The notes: generated by a model from the sequence alone, not told the origin. Positions 1 through 6,430 are shown, counted from the stretch's first letter. The stretch is 6,832 bases of DNA from Actinomycetes bacterium (GCA_023437285.1 JAEZGP010000176.1:1-6832), one strand, 5' to 3'. Translations and numbers: made by a program.

Positions 1-394
1 CGATGATCGCGGTCTGCGCGCCACCGACCTCGATCGTAAGGGTGTCGAAGAAGTGCCGGTTGAGGTAGTCCAGCCGCTCGTCCGCGATGGCCTCGTCGTC
101 GGCGAGGGCGGCCAGCTCGCCGCGGGCCTCGCGGAGCTGTTCCTCCAACCGCTCGGCGGTCGCGTCGGTCGTCCGGGGCCGGAAGCGGCGGGCCACGTCG
201 ACCCCGAGGACCGTCGCGGGTCCGGTGCCGGCCACCCGCACCGAGTCGGTGACGAGCTGCAACGGCAGGTCGTCGAAGACGACCTTGTGCTCGCCGGCGG
301 GCAGGTCCACCCGACCGCGCCGGGTGATCCTGGCGCGGTCGGGATAGACCGTGACGGCGACGATGGGGGCGCTGACGATCACGGGTTCGGTCAC
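1..394 (-). CDS. MuiA-like (DUF4140/DUF4139) family protein, N-terminal part
   Basis: This is the first 131 codons of a protein that continues beyond the left edge of the window. The start is GTG at 394-392. Residues 14-27 read VTVYPDRARITRRG, followed by a LPAGEH stretch and a DSVRVAGTG stretch; this is the usual opening of the DUF4140 N-terminal domain of the mucoidy inhibitor MuiA family. Residues from about 78 to 110 are rich in Glu, Leu, Ala and Arg and look like the start of the central coiled coil of this family. The C-terminal DUF4139 domain would lie outside the window. The biochemical role of the family is not established; the MuiA name comes from a mucoidy phenotype. The gene follows the GH1 beta-glucosidase stop by 36 bp on the same strand, so co-transcription is plausible, although no functional link is obvious. 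The upstream G-rich run is too far from the GTG to be a good ribosome binding site. A TTG at 421-419 is an alternative start, but it adds residues that the family lacks. Confidence 0.82.
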   Translation of the reverse strand, partial: MTEPVIVSAPIVAVTVYPDRARITRRGRVDLPAGEHKVVFDDLPLQLVTDSVRVAGTGPATVLGVDVARRFRPRTTDATAERLEEQLREARGELAALADDEAIADERLDYLNRHFFDTLTIEVGGAQTAII

Positions 395-430
395 GTGGCC
401 GAGGCTAGCCGCCCCCGGCAACCGCGCCGG

Positions 431-1813
431 TCAGGCGGCGGGGAGGGCGTTGGCGCGCGCTACCTGCGCGTACCACTGGGAACTGGTTTTGGGGATGCGG
501 GCCTGGGTGGCGTAGTCCACATAGGTCAGCCCGAACCGCTTGGCGTAGCCGTGGGCCCATTCGAAGTTGTCGAGCAGCGACCAGGCGAAGTAGCCGCGCA
601 GCGCGACGCCGGCCGACAGGGCGGCGTGGCAGGCCCGCAGGTGCGCGTCGAGGTAGGCGACCCGGTCGGGGTCGTCGACCGTGCCGTCGGGGCCGGGCTT
701 GTCGGGGTACGCCGCGCCGTTCTCGGTGATGTAGATCGGCAGGTCGGGGCGCAACTGGTGGACGTCGAGCAGCTGCTGGGTGAGTCCCTGCGGGTCGATC
801 TCCCAGCCCATGTCGGTGACGGGCAGGTCGCGGCTGATGCGGCGGACCCGCTCGCTGCCGATCCACGGCGAGGGGATCGCCGGGTCGTGCGGCTCGCCGT
901 CGGCGGCGGCGACGGCGTTGCGGCTGTAGTAGTTGAGGCCGAGCAGGTCGATCGGGGCGGCGATGGTGGCCAGGTCGCCGTCCTGGATGAAGGCCAGGTC
1001 GCTGACGGGGGCGAGGTCGGCGCGCAGGTCGGCCGGGAACTCGCCGCGCAGCAGCGGGTCGAGGAAGATGCGGTTGCCGATGGCGTCGAGGCGGCGCACC
1101 GCCTCGGCGTCGGCCGGCGCGTCGCTGGCCGGGGTGAACGCGTGCAGGTTGAGCGTGATGCCGTACTGGCTGTCCGGCCGCTGCGCGCGCATCGCCTGCA
1201 CCGCCAGCCCGTGGCCGAGCAGCAGGTGGTGCGCGGCGCGCAGCGTGGCGACCTTGTCCTGGTGGCCGGGGGCGTGCTCGCCCGTTCCGTAGCCCAGCAT
1301 GGCCGAGCACCACGGCTCGTTGAGGGTGATCCAGTGCTTGACCCGGTCGCCGAGGGCGGCCTCGGTCAGCGCGGCGTACTCGGCGAACCGGTCGGCCGTG
1401 TCGCGGGCCGGCCAGCCGCCGGCGTCCTCGAGTTCCTGCGGCAGGTCCCAGTGGTAGAGCGTCACCCACGGCTCGATGCCCCGGTCGAGCAGGTCGTCCA
1501 CCAGGCGCTGGTAGAAGTCGAGCCCCGCCTGGTTGACCGGGCCCCGCCCGCCGGGCTGCACGCGGGGCCACGCCACCGACAGCCGGTAGGCGTTGAGGCC
1601 CATCCCGGACAGCAGGGCCACGTCCTGCGCCGCGCGGTGGTAGTGGTCGCAGGCCACGTCGCCGGTGTCGCCGTCGCGGACCTTGCCGGGGGTGTGGCTG
1701 AACGTGTCCCAGATCGAGGGCGTCCGGCCGTCTTCGGTCGCCGCGCCCTCGATCTGGTACGCCGCGGTGGCGGCGCCCCACCGGAAGCCATCGGGAAAGC
1801 TGAGCTCAGTCAT
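431..1813 (-). CDS. GH1 beta-glucosidase
   Basis: A 460-residue glycoside hydrolase family 1 protein, the usual length for bacterial beta-glucosidases of this family, which hydrolyse beta-glucosides and related beta-glycosides with retention. The family signatures are all present: [18 protein letters not shown] at the N-terminus (Gln20 in the -1 sugar site), HW at 121-122, the acid/base motif TLNEPW (Glu166), NYY at 294-296, the nucleophile motif YITENG (Glu364), and WSLLDNFEW at 411-419, which binds the sugar 4- and 6-hydroxyls. There is no signal peptide, so the enzyme should be cytoplasmic and act on imported oligosaccharides or glycosides. The start chosen is the ATG at 1813-1811, because family homology begins at once ([10 protein letters not shown]). 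The frame stays open upstream to 1900, but that part only overlaps the preceding gene. The start lies 13 bp after the beta-phosphoglucomutase stop with a short AGG as a weak ribosome site, suggesting translational linkage. The exact substrate (cellobiose, aryl glucoside or other) cannot be read from the sequence. Confidence 0.96.
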   Translation of the reverse strand: MTELSFPDGFRWGAATAAYQIEGAATEDGRTPSIWDTFSHTPGKVRDGDTGDVACDHYHRAAQDVALLSGMGLNAYRLSVAWPRVQPGGRGPVNQAGLDFYQRLVDDLLDRGIEPWVTLYHWDLPQELEDAGGWPARDTADRFAEYAALTEAALGDRVKHWITLNEPWCSAMLGYGTGEHAPGHQDKVATLRAAHHLLLGHGLAVQAMRAQRPDSQYGITLNLHAFTPASDAPADAEAVRRLDAIGNRIFLDPLLRGEFPADLRADLAPVSDLAFIQDGDLATIAAPIDLLGLNYYSRNAVAAADGEPHDPAIPSPWIGSERVRRISRDLPVTDMGWEIDPQGLTQQLLDVHQLRPDLPIYITENGAAYPDKPGPDGTVDDPDRVAYLDAHLRACHAALSAGVALRGYFAWSLLDNFEWAHGYAKRFGLTYVDYATQARIPKTSSQWYAQVARANALPAA

Positions 1814-1826
1814 GGACCTGAGACTA

Positions 1827-2573
1827 TTAGAGAAGCGAACGAAGGTCCTCCGTGACCACGTCCGCACCGTTTTCCGCGAGCCCTTCGGCCTCGCCGCCAC
1901 GGTCGACGCCGACGACGAGCCCGAAATTACCGGCCTTGCCGGCCCGTACGCCGGCGATGGCGTCCTCGAGCACGACGGCGTCGGCGGGGGCGACCCCCAG
2001 TTCCTGCGCCGCGCGCAGGAACGTGTCGGGCTGCGGCTTGCCCGGCAGGTTGAGCGCCTTGGCCTCCAGGCCGCTGACCCGGACCTGGAAGTAGCCGTCC
2101 AGGCCGACCCGGCGCAGGACCATCGCGCAGTTCTCGCTGGCGGAGACGACGGCGAGCTTGCGCTGCGCGGCGCGGGCCGCGTTGAGCAGGTCGACCGCGT
2201 CCGGGAAGACCTCCACCCCGTTGCGCTCCAGCTCGTCCAGGAAGTACTTGTTCTTCGACAGGCCGAGCCCGTAGATCGTGTCCATGCCGGGACCGTCGTC
2301 AGGGTTGCCCATCGGGAGGGTTATCCCGCGCGATTCGAGAAACTTCGCGACTCCCTCAAAACGCCGCCGACCATCGACGTACCGGACGTAGTCGACCGCG
2401 ATCTCGAAGGGCGCCTGCGGCTGTCCGGTCCGCTCCGACCAGGTCCGCAGGAATTGATCAAACAGCTGCTTCCAGGCGCGGGCGTGCACGGCCGCCGTCT
2501 TTGTGATCACTCCGTCGAGATCAAAAAGAAGGGCCTCGTACCGCAGGGCTTTCGCCGCGGCGTCGTCCGCCAT
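1827..2573 (-). CDS. beta-phosphoglucomutase-family HAD enzyme
   Basis: A 248-residue haloacid dehalogenase superfamily protein of the beta-phosphoglucomutase group. Motif I is [11 protein letters not shown], with Asp18 as the expected phosphorylated nucleophile and Asp20 as the acid/base. Motif II is VVSAS (Ser144), the conserved lysine is in GKPQPD (Lys179), and motif IV is VLEDA (Glu203, Asp204, metal ligands). The cap region has [15 protein letters not shown] and a FLESRGI stretch, the form typical of beta-phosphoglucomutases that sit beside GH65 phosphorylases. The expected reaction is interconversion of beta-glucose 1-phosphate and glucose 6-phosphate, which feeds glycolysis. The divergently transcribed GH65 gene next door makes exactly that substrate, which strengthens the call. 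The ATG at 2573 has a good ribosome site on the minus strand: a run of six G then A at 2585-2579, five bases before the start. The protein is full length and soluble. A different HAD phosphatase specificity is possible but less likely. Confidence 0.93.
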   Translation of the reverse strand: MADDAAAKALRYEALLFDLDGVITKTAAVHARAWKQLFDQFLRTWSERTGQPQAPFEIAVDYVRYVDGRRRFEGVAKFLESRGITLPMGNPDDGPGMDTIYGLGLSKNKYFLDELERNGVEVFPDAVDLLNAARAAQRKLAVVSASENCAMVLRRVGLDGYFQVRVSGLEAKALNLPGKPQPDTFLRAAQELGVAPADAVVLEDAIAGVRAGKAGNFGLVVGVDRGGEAEGLAENGADVVTEDLRSLL

Positions 2574-2578
2574 ATTGG

Positions 2579-2585
2579 TCCCCCC
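2579..2585 (-). promoter_or_regulatory. ribosome binding site of the beta-phosphoglucomutase gene
   Basis: On the minus strand this reads GGGGGGA, followed by five bases and the ATG at 2573. It supports the chosen start and contrasts with the divergent GH65 gene, which has no such site. Confidence 0.6.
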
Positions 2586-2600
2586 ATCTCCGTCGTCCAG

Positions 2601-2641
2601 CCGATCCGCTTAACCCGATCGTCATATATTGTTCCGATCGT
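2601..2641. promoter_or_regulatory. repeated CCGATCGT motif in the divergent promoter region (candidate operator)
   Basis: CCGATCGT occurs at 2615-2622 and again at 2634-2641, 19 bp apart start to start, with a related CCGATCCG at 2601-2608. The two palindromic CGATCG cores (2616-2621 and 2635-2640) flank the AT-rich TATATT element and the GH65 start codon. A regulator bound here could affect both the plus-strand GH65 gene and the minus-strand operon. That this is an operator is an inference from position and repetition; no regulator is encoded in the window. Confidence 0.35.
2625..2630 (+). promoter_or_regulatory. candidate -10 element of the GH65 gene
   Basis: TATATT differs from TATAAT at one base and fits the TANNNT pattern of actinobacterial housekeeping promoters. 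It ends nine bases before the GTG at 2640, so transcription should begin at or within a few bases of the start codon. No convincing -35 hexamer is visible at the normal distance upstream, which fits a promoter that depends mainly on the -10 element or on an activator. Confidence 0.5.
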
Positions 2642-5000
2642 GTTACAACGTGACATTGTCCTGCCACCGGCACACGTCTACGTGCCCGATGAGTGGCGCA
2701 TCGTCGAGACAAGGTACTCAGACGAGCACCTTGGTCGCGCCGAGACCGTATTCGCCTTGAGCAACGGCTTCCTGGGCGTCCGTGGGACGTTCGAGGAGGG
2801 CCGCCCGGCACTGCTGCCGGGAACGTTCGTAAACGGCTTTCATGAAACGTGGCCCATCGTGCACGCCGAAGAGGCGCATGCCCTGGCTCGGGTTGGTCAG
2901 ACGATCATCAACGTCCCCGACGCCACGGTGTTCAAACTCTATGTGGACGATGAACCTCTATTTCTCGCCACGGCCCGGGTGCAGGACTACCGGCGCGTTC
3001 TCGATATGCGCGCCGGCACGTTGACGCGCGAGTTCACCTGGATCCTGCCGAGCGGCAACCGGGTACGCGTCCGATCGAGCCGGATGGTCTCGATGCGCCA
3101 CCGGCACCTAATCGCCATGACGTACGAGGTGACGGTCCTGGACGAGGCGGCGCCGATCGTCGTGTCGTCCCAGGTCGTCAACCGGCAGGACACCCGGCCC
3201 GCCGACGAGCAGCCCGAGGACCGGCCCAGCGACCCGCGCCTGTCGCGCGTGCTGCCCGACCGGGTGCTCAACGCGCGGGTGATCGACGCCGAGGACAAGC
3301 GGGTGATGCTGGGCTACATCACCACCAACAGCCGGATGACCCTGGCCGTCGGCGTCGACCACGTCATCGAGGCGGAGTCGCCGTACGAGACGACGGTGTC
3401 GGCCGACGGCGACGGCGGCGAACTGCTGCTCACCGCCGACGCCCAGCCCGGGGTGCCGATCCGCATCACCAAGTACGCGACCTACCAGGGCTCGCGCAGC
3501 ATCCCGGCCTCCGAGCTGACCGACCGCGCCCGGCGCACCCTCGACCGGGCCCTGCGCGCGGGCTTCGACAACCTGCTGGCCGAGCAGCGCGAGCAGTTCG
3601 AGCAGTTCTGGGAGCGGGCCGACATCCGCATGCGCGGCGGCGCCAACGAGGTGCGCTACCAGCAGGCCATCCGGTGGAACCTGTTCCAGCTGGCGCAGGC
3701 GTCCTGGCGGGCCGAGAACGCCGGCATCTCGGCCAAGGGCCTCACCGGGCAGGCCTACGACGGCCACTACTTCTGGGACACCGAGATCTACGTCCTGCCG
3801 TTCCTGGCGTACACGCACCCGCGCCTGGCGGCGAACCTGCTGCGGCACCGGCACTCCACCCTGGATCGCGCGCGGGAACGGGCCCGCGACATGAGCCAGG
3901 AGGGTGCGCTGTTCCCGTGGCGGACGCTGACCGGCGAGGAGGCGTCCGCCATGTTCCAGGCGGGCACCGCGCAATACCACATCAACGCCGACATCGCGTT
4001 CGCCGTACGCCAGTACGCGGAGGCGACCGGCGACCGCCAGCTGCTGGCGGAGGCGGGTGCGGAGATCCTCGTGGAGACCGCGCGGTTCTGGGAGGACCTC
4101 GGCTTCTACGGCGAGGACGGCAAGTTCCACATCCACGGGGTGACCGGGCCGGACGAGTACACCACCGTCGTCAACGACAACACGTACACGAACCTGATGG
4201 CGCGGCTGAACCTCAGCTACGCCGCGGCGACCGTGCGACGGCTGCGCGAGGAGCAGCCCGCCGACTACACGGCGCTCGCCCACGCCGTCGGGCTGCGCGA
4301 CGACGAGGTGAGGTCCTGGGAGCGGGCGGCGGCCGCGATGCACGTGCCGTTCGACGAGAAGCGCGGCATCCACCCGCAGGACAGCACGTTCCTGGAGCGC
4401 GAGGTCTGGGACCTCAAGAACACGCCCAAGGACAAGTTCCCGCTCCTGCTGCACTTCCACCCGCTGGTTATCTACCGGTACCAGGTGATCAAGCAGGCGG
4501 ACATCGTGCTCGCGATGTACCTGCTGGCCAACGAGTTCTCGGAGGAGCAGAAGCGGCGCAACTTCGAGTACTACGACCGGCTCACCACGGGCGACTCCTC
4601 GCTGTCGGCGTGCGTACAGTCGATCATCGCGGCGGAGATCGGGGACCAGACCCGCGCGCTGCGGTACTTCAACTACGCGCTGCTGATGGACCTCGCCGAC
4701 GTCGCCGGCAACGCCGAGAACGGGGTGCACATCGCCTCGACGGGCGGCGTGTGGGCGGCGCTGGTCGCCGGCTTCGGCGGCTTCCGCAACATCGACGAAA
4801 CGCCGACCTTCTCCCCCCGGCTGCCGAAGAAGTGGACGGACCTGGAGTTCTCCCTGCTCATCCAGGACCGTCAGCTGCGCGTGCACCTGCGCCACGACGA
4901 GGAGACCTACACCCTCGACAAGGGTGACCCCCTCGACGTCTGCATCCGCGGCCAGATGTACACCCTGCAGGCCGGCGCACCGCTCGTCCTGCTCCCCTAA
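2640..5000 (+). CDS. GH65 disaccharide phosphorylase (trehalose, maltose or kojibiose type)
   Basis: A 786-residue glycoside hydrolase family 65 protein, the normal full length. Enzymes of this group split an alpha-linked glucose disaccharide with inorganic phosphate, with inversion, giving beta-glucose 1-phosphate plus glucose. The N-terminal beta-sandwich contains the conserved ETVFALSNGFLGVRGTFEEG (residues 35-54). The (alpha/alpha)6 barrel carries YFWDTE (377-382) in the glucose site, VTGPDEY (501-507) with Glu506 as the catalytic acid, KQAD (618-621), and STGG (700-703) of the phosphate site; a small C-terminal beta domain follows. There is no signal peptide, so it should be cytoplasmic. 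The frame is open far upstream only because it crosses the opposite gene; homology starts at the GTG at 2640 (MLQRDIVLPP). No Shine-Dalgarno sequence precedes it, and a -10-like TATATT ends nine bases upstream, so translation is probably leaderless. Codon 2 is TTA, rare in such genomes. Roughly the first 475 bases are less GC-rich than the rest. The disaccharide cannot be assigned from motifs alone. The divergent beta-phosphoglucomutase gene supports the phosphorylase role. Confidence 0.94.
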   Translation: MLQRDIVLPPAHVYVPDEWRIVETRYSDEHLGRAETVFALSNGFLGVRGTFEEGRPALLPGTFVNGFHETWPIVHAEEAHALARVGQTIINVPDATVFKLYVDDEPLFLATARVQDYRRVLDMRAGTLTREFTWILPSGNRVRVRSSRMVSMRHRHLIAMTYEVTVLDEAAPIVVSSQVVNRQDTRPADEQPEDRPSDPRLSRVLPDRVLNARVIDAEDKRVMLGYITTNSRMTLAVGVDHVIEAESPYETTVSADGDGGELLLTADAQPGVPIRITKYATYQGSRSIPASELTDRARRTLDRALRAGFDNLLAEQREQFEQFWERADIRMRGGANEVRYQQAIRWNLFQLAQASWRAENAGISAKGLTGQAYDGHYFWDTEIYVLPFLAYTHPRLAANLLRHRHSTLDRARERARDMSQEGALFPWRTLTGEEASAMFQAGTAQYHINADIAFAVRQYAEATGDRQLLAEAGAEILVETARFWEDLGFYGEDGKFHIHGVTGPDEYTTVVNDNTYTNLMARLNLSYAAATVRRLREEQPADYTALAHAVGLRDDEVRSWERAAAAMHVPFDEKRGIHPQDSTFLEREVWDLKNTPKDKFPLLLHFHPLVIYRYQVIKQADIVLAMYLLANEFSEEQKRRNFEYYDRLTTGDSSLSACVQSIIAAEIGDQTRALRYFNYALLMDLADVAGNAENGVHIASTGGVWAALVAGFGGFRNIDETPTFSPRLPKKWTDLEFSLLIQDRQLRVHLRHDEETYTLDKGDPLDVCIRGQMYTLQAGAPLVLLP

Positions 5001-5010
5001 TGTCAACTGT

Positions 5011-5044
5011 CCGGCTGGGCCCGCTCCTGGGCTGGCTCAGCCGG
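5011..5044 (+). terminator. candidate hairpin terminator after the GH65 gene
   Basis: CCGGCTG (5011-5017) can pair with CAGCCGG (5038-5044), and inside the loop GCCC (5019-5022) can pair with GGGC (5029-5032), forming a compound hairpin 11 bases after the GH65 stop. No run of T follows, so it would be the U-tract-free kind often proposed for actinomycetes. It lies between convergent genes, where a two-way terminator would be expected. Confidence 0.4.
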
Positions 5045-5113
5045 CATATCCGGCCACGCATGGCTCAGCCGGCGTAGCCGGCCACGCTGCCTCAGCCGGC
5101 GTAGCCGGCCACG
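5036..5113. repeat. three tandem copies of a 23 bp unit containing the 3' end of the GH18-like gene
   Basis: The unit occurs at 5091-5113, 5064-5086 (identical) and 5036-5058 (two mismatches). The first copy is the true end of the GH18-like gene (codons for VAGYAG and the stop); the other two lie beyond its stop. Spacing is 27 then 28 bp, so the second copy is in the gene's reading frame and the third is shifted by one base. Each copy contains GCCGGC, three bases, GCCGGC (GTCATA-type variation in the third), able to form a short hairpin, so the array may also stop transcription between the convergent genes. Confidence 0.85.
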
Positions 5114-6267
5114 ATCGAGGCGAACTCGTAGGGCCGCTGGGCCACGCCGCTGCACGTGGGCACCGCCGGCTGGGCCGGCGCGGGCGTGGGACAGGCCTGG
5201 TCGCGGTTGAGCGACCAGAACGACACCCAGCCCAGGTGCCGGCGCCGCGTGTAGTCCACAAGCGACCGTGCCTCGGCCGGCGACAGTTCCTCGCCCCGCA
5301 CGTCCGCGCGACCGATCATCATCTGCAGCCCCAGCCGGGCGTAGACCTGCGCGTCGGTCCCGCCGAGCAGCCCTTTCACCTGGCGGTGCGCGGCCTCGAC
5401 CGCGCCTTGGATGTCGGCGGTCGCGGTCCCCGGGCCGAGGTTGAACGCCATCAGGTTGACCACGTCGGGGCGTATGCCCGCGTCCAGCGCGGCCCGCAGC
5501 GCGCCGAGGCCGGCCGGCGGCAGACCCGCCCGCGTGACGGGCAGCGTCAGGCTGATCCGCAGCGGCCGGTGCGCCGCCCCGGCCCGGTCGAGCAGCAGCC
5601 GCACCGCGCGCATCCGCTTGCCGATGCCGGCGGTCAGGTCGTCGGCCTCGTAGTCGAGGTCGATGCGCGTGAGGTCGTGGGTTTCCACCACCTTCTGGTA
5701 CGCGTCGGCGAGCGCGCGCTCGGTGGCGCAGCCGGCGCCGAGTTCCGTGCCGGCCGCCCCGCCGAACGACACCGACACGTCGCCGCCGCGCCGCCGGACG
5801 CTGTCGATCGTGGCCGCCACCGCCGCGTCGGCGCCCACGCGCCGGGCCGGATCGCCCTGCCAGGCCGGCCGGCAGCCGCCGGCGTCGAGGACGAAGGCGA
5901 GGATGAGGGCGCGGGCCCCCGAGGCGTCCAGAGCCCGGCCCACGATGTCCACATCGGAACCGAACGGCTGATAGTACAGCGGAGCCCGGAACGACGACAC
6001 GGGCACCGGCGCGGGCCGCGGGACCGGCGGCTCTGTGGCGGCGGGCGGCCCGGTGGCGGCAGGTGGCTCCGTAGCGACGGGCGGCCCGGTGACGGCGGAC
6101 GGCCCGGTGACGGCGGGTGGCCCGGTGACGGGCAGCGGTCCGGACGCGATGACCGTGACGGCCCGGCGCGCGTCGCTCAGGTCGCCGAGCGCCAGACCGG
6201 CGCCGGCGGCGGCCCCGGCGAGGATGGTCATCGCGGCGACCTTGAACATCAACTGCTGCGCACGCAT
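5092..6267 (-). CDS. exported GH18-like (chitinase-family) protein
   Basis: A 391-residue protein resembling the secreted GH18 chitinases of actinomycetes. The ATG at 6267 is chosen because GGGAG (6280-6276) lies eight bases upstream; the frame extends to a TTG at 6306 without such support. Residues about 7-29 form a hydrophobic segment after a short basic start, a signal peptide or membrane anchor; there is no lipobox cysteine. Residues about 43-89 are a Pro/Thr/Ala-rich linker (repeats like VTGPPA), probably spanning the cell wall. The catalytic-type domain covers about 93-391: SVSFGGAAGTELGAGC (165-180), TRIDLDYE (200-207) with Glu207 matching the GH18 proton donor and Asp205 the assisting aspartate, VNLMAFNLG (270-278) and WVSFWSLNRDQACP (347-360). 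Four cysteines (132, 180, 359, 372) fit an exported, disulfide-bonded fold. The first Asp of the DGxDxDxE motif is Thr200, and the usual aromatic/Asp pair in the MxxD-type motif is Asn276-Leu277, so activity may be altered or lost. It converges with the GH65 gene. Confidence 0.8.
   Translation of the reverse strand: MRAQQLMFKVAAMTILAGAAAGAGLALGDLSDARRAVTVIASGPLPVTGPPAVTGPSAVTGPPVATEPPAATGPPAATEPPVPRPAPVPVSSFRAPLYYQPFGSDVDIVGRALDASGARALILAFVLDAGGCRPAWQGDPARRVGADAAVAATIDSVRRRGGDVSVSFGGAAGTELGAGCATERALADAYQKVVETHDLTRIDLDYEADDLTAGIGKRMRAVRLLLDRAGAAHRPLRISLTLPVTRAGLPPAGLGALRAALDAGIRPDVVNLMAFNLGPGTATADIQGAVEAAHRQVKGLLGGTDAQVYARLGLQMMIGRADVRGEELSPAEARSLVDYTRRRHLGWVSFWSLNRDQACPTPAPAQPAVPTCSGVAQRPYEFASIVAGYAG
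6026..6133 (-). repeat. 18 bp tandem repeats encoding the Pro/Thr linker
   Basis: About six degenerate 18 bp units (6026-6043, 6044-6061, 6062-6079, 6080-6097, 6098-6115 and a slightly short 6116-6133) encode the six-residue steps TGPPAV, TGPSAV, TGPPVA, TEPPAA, TGPPAA and TEPP of the GH18-like protein. The whole-codon period lets the linker change length by slippage without breaking the frame. Confidence 0.88.
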
Positions 6268-6275
6268 CCGCCGTA

Positions 6276-6280
6276 CTCCC
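6276..6280 (-). promoter_or_regulatory. ribosome binding site of the GH18-like gene
   Basis: GGGAG on the minus strand, eight bases before the ATG at 6267. It decides this start over the in-frame TTG at 6306. Confidence 0.6.
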
Positions 6281-6355
6281 GTCTGCCGGCGGATCGCCGC
6301 CCGCAACGGGACAACGGCCGCGCACCGCGCGCGGTTGCGGCCCGTCGGCGCGCCG

Positions 6356-6397
6356 GCATCGGACGACGGACGTCGGGCATCGGACGACGGACGTCGG
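6356..6397. repeat. 21 bp perfect tandem repeat, two copies
   Basis: Positions 6356-6376 and 6377-6397 are identical. A degenerate continuation (GCATCGGCATCGGCGTCGG) starts at 6398. Each copy contains GACGTC, itself a palindrome. The array lies about 90 bases upstream of the GH18-like start. It could be a regulator binding array or just a slippage product. Confidence 0.85.
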
Positions 6398-6430
6398 GCA
6401 TCGGCATCGGCGTCGGGGGCCGGACAGCAA

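Larger units (their letters stand above)
6268..6430 (-). other. upstream region of the GH18-like gene
   Basis: This noncoding stretch should hold the promoter of the GH18-like gene, but I find no convincing -35/-10 pair. It contains inverted arms CCGCAAC (6301-6307) and GTTGCGG (6334-6340), which could fold in the leader, and a 21 bp tandem repeat listed separately. Frames that stay open across it have no homology I recognise. Confidence 0.45.

Noticed and set aside
53..1855. A 600-codon open frame on the plus strand
   Set aside because: It lies opposite the GH1 and MuiA-like genes; its translation is low-complexity Val/Gly/Arg-rich sequence without a recognisable domain, as expected for the antisense frame of high-GC genes.
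1814..1900. A 29-residue N-terminal extension of the GH1 protein
   Set aside because: It overlaps the end of the preceding gene, is Arg-rich without signal-peptide character, and the family begins at the ATG at 1813.
1665..2639. A long N-terminal extension of the GH65 protein
   Set aside because: The frame is open only because it crosses the opposite beta-phosphoglucomutase gene; family homology starts at the GTG at 2640 and length matches the family from there.
3674..4927. A 417-codon plus-strand frame inside the GH65 gene
   Set aside because: It is a shifted frame of the GH65 gene with Arg/Gly/Ala-rich sequence and no domain.
3108..5006. A 632-codon open frame on the minus strand
   Set aside because: It is antisense to the GH65 gene, whose family match is unambiguous; the composition is typical of a GC-driven shadow.
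5036..5113. CRISPR-like array
   Set aside because: The spacers are only 4-5 bp, there are three units, and one of them is part of a coding sequence.
6268..6306. TTG start giving 13 more residues on the GH18-like protein
   Set aside because: The ATG at 6267 has a well-spaced GGGAG and gives a normal signal segment; the TTG has no such support.
5003..6430. A 475-codon minus-strand frame overlapping the GH18-like gene
   Set aside because: It is a shifted frame of the same region; the repeats translate to Arg/Ala/His-rich sequence. The GH18-like frame explains the region better.
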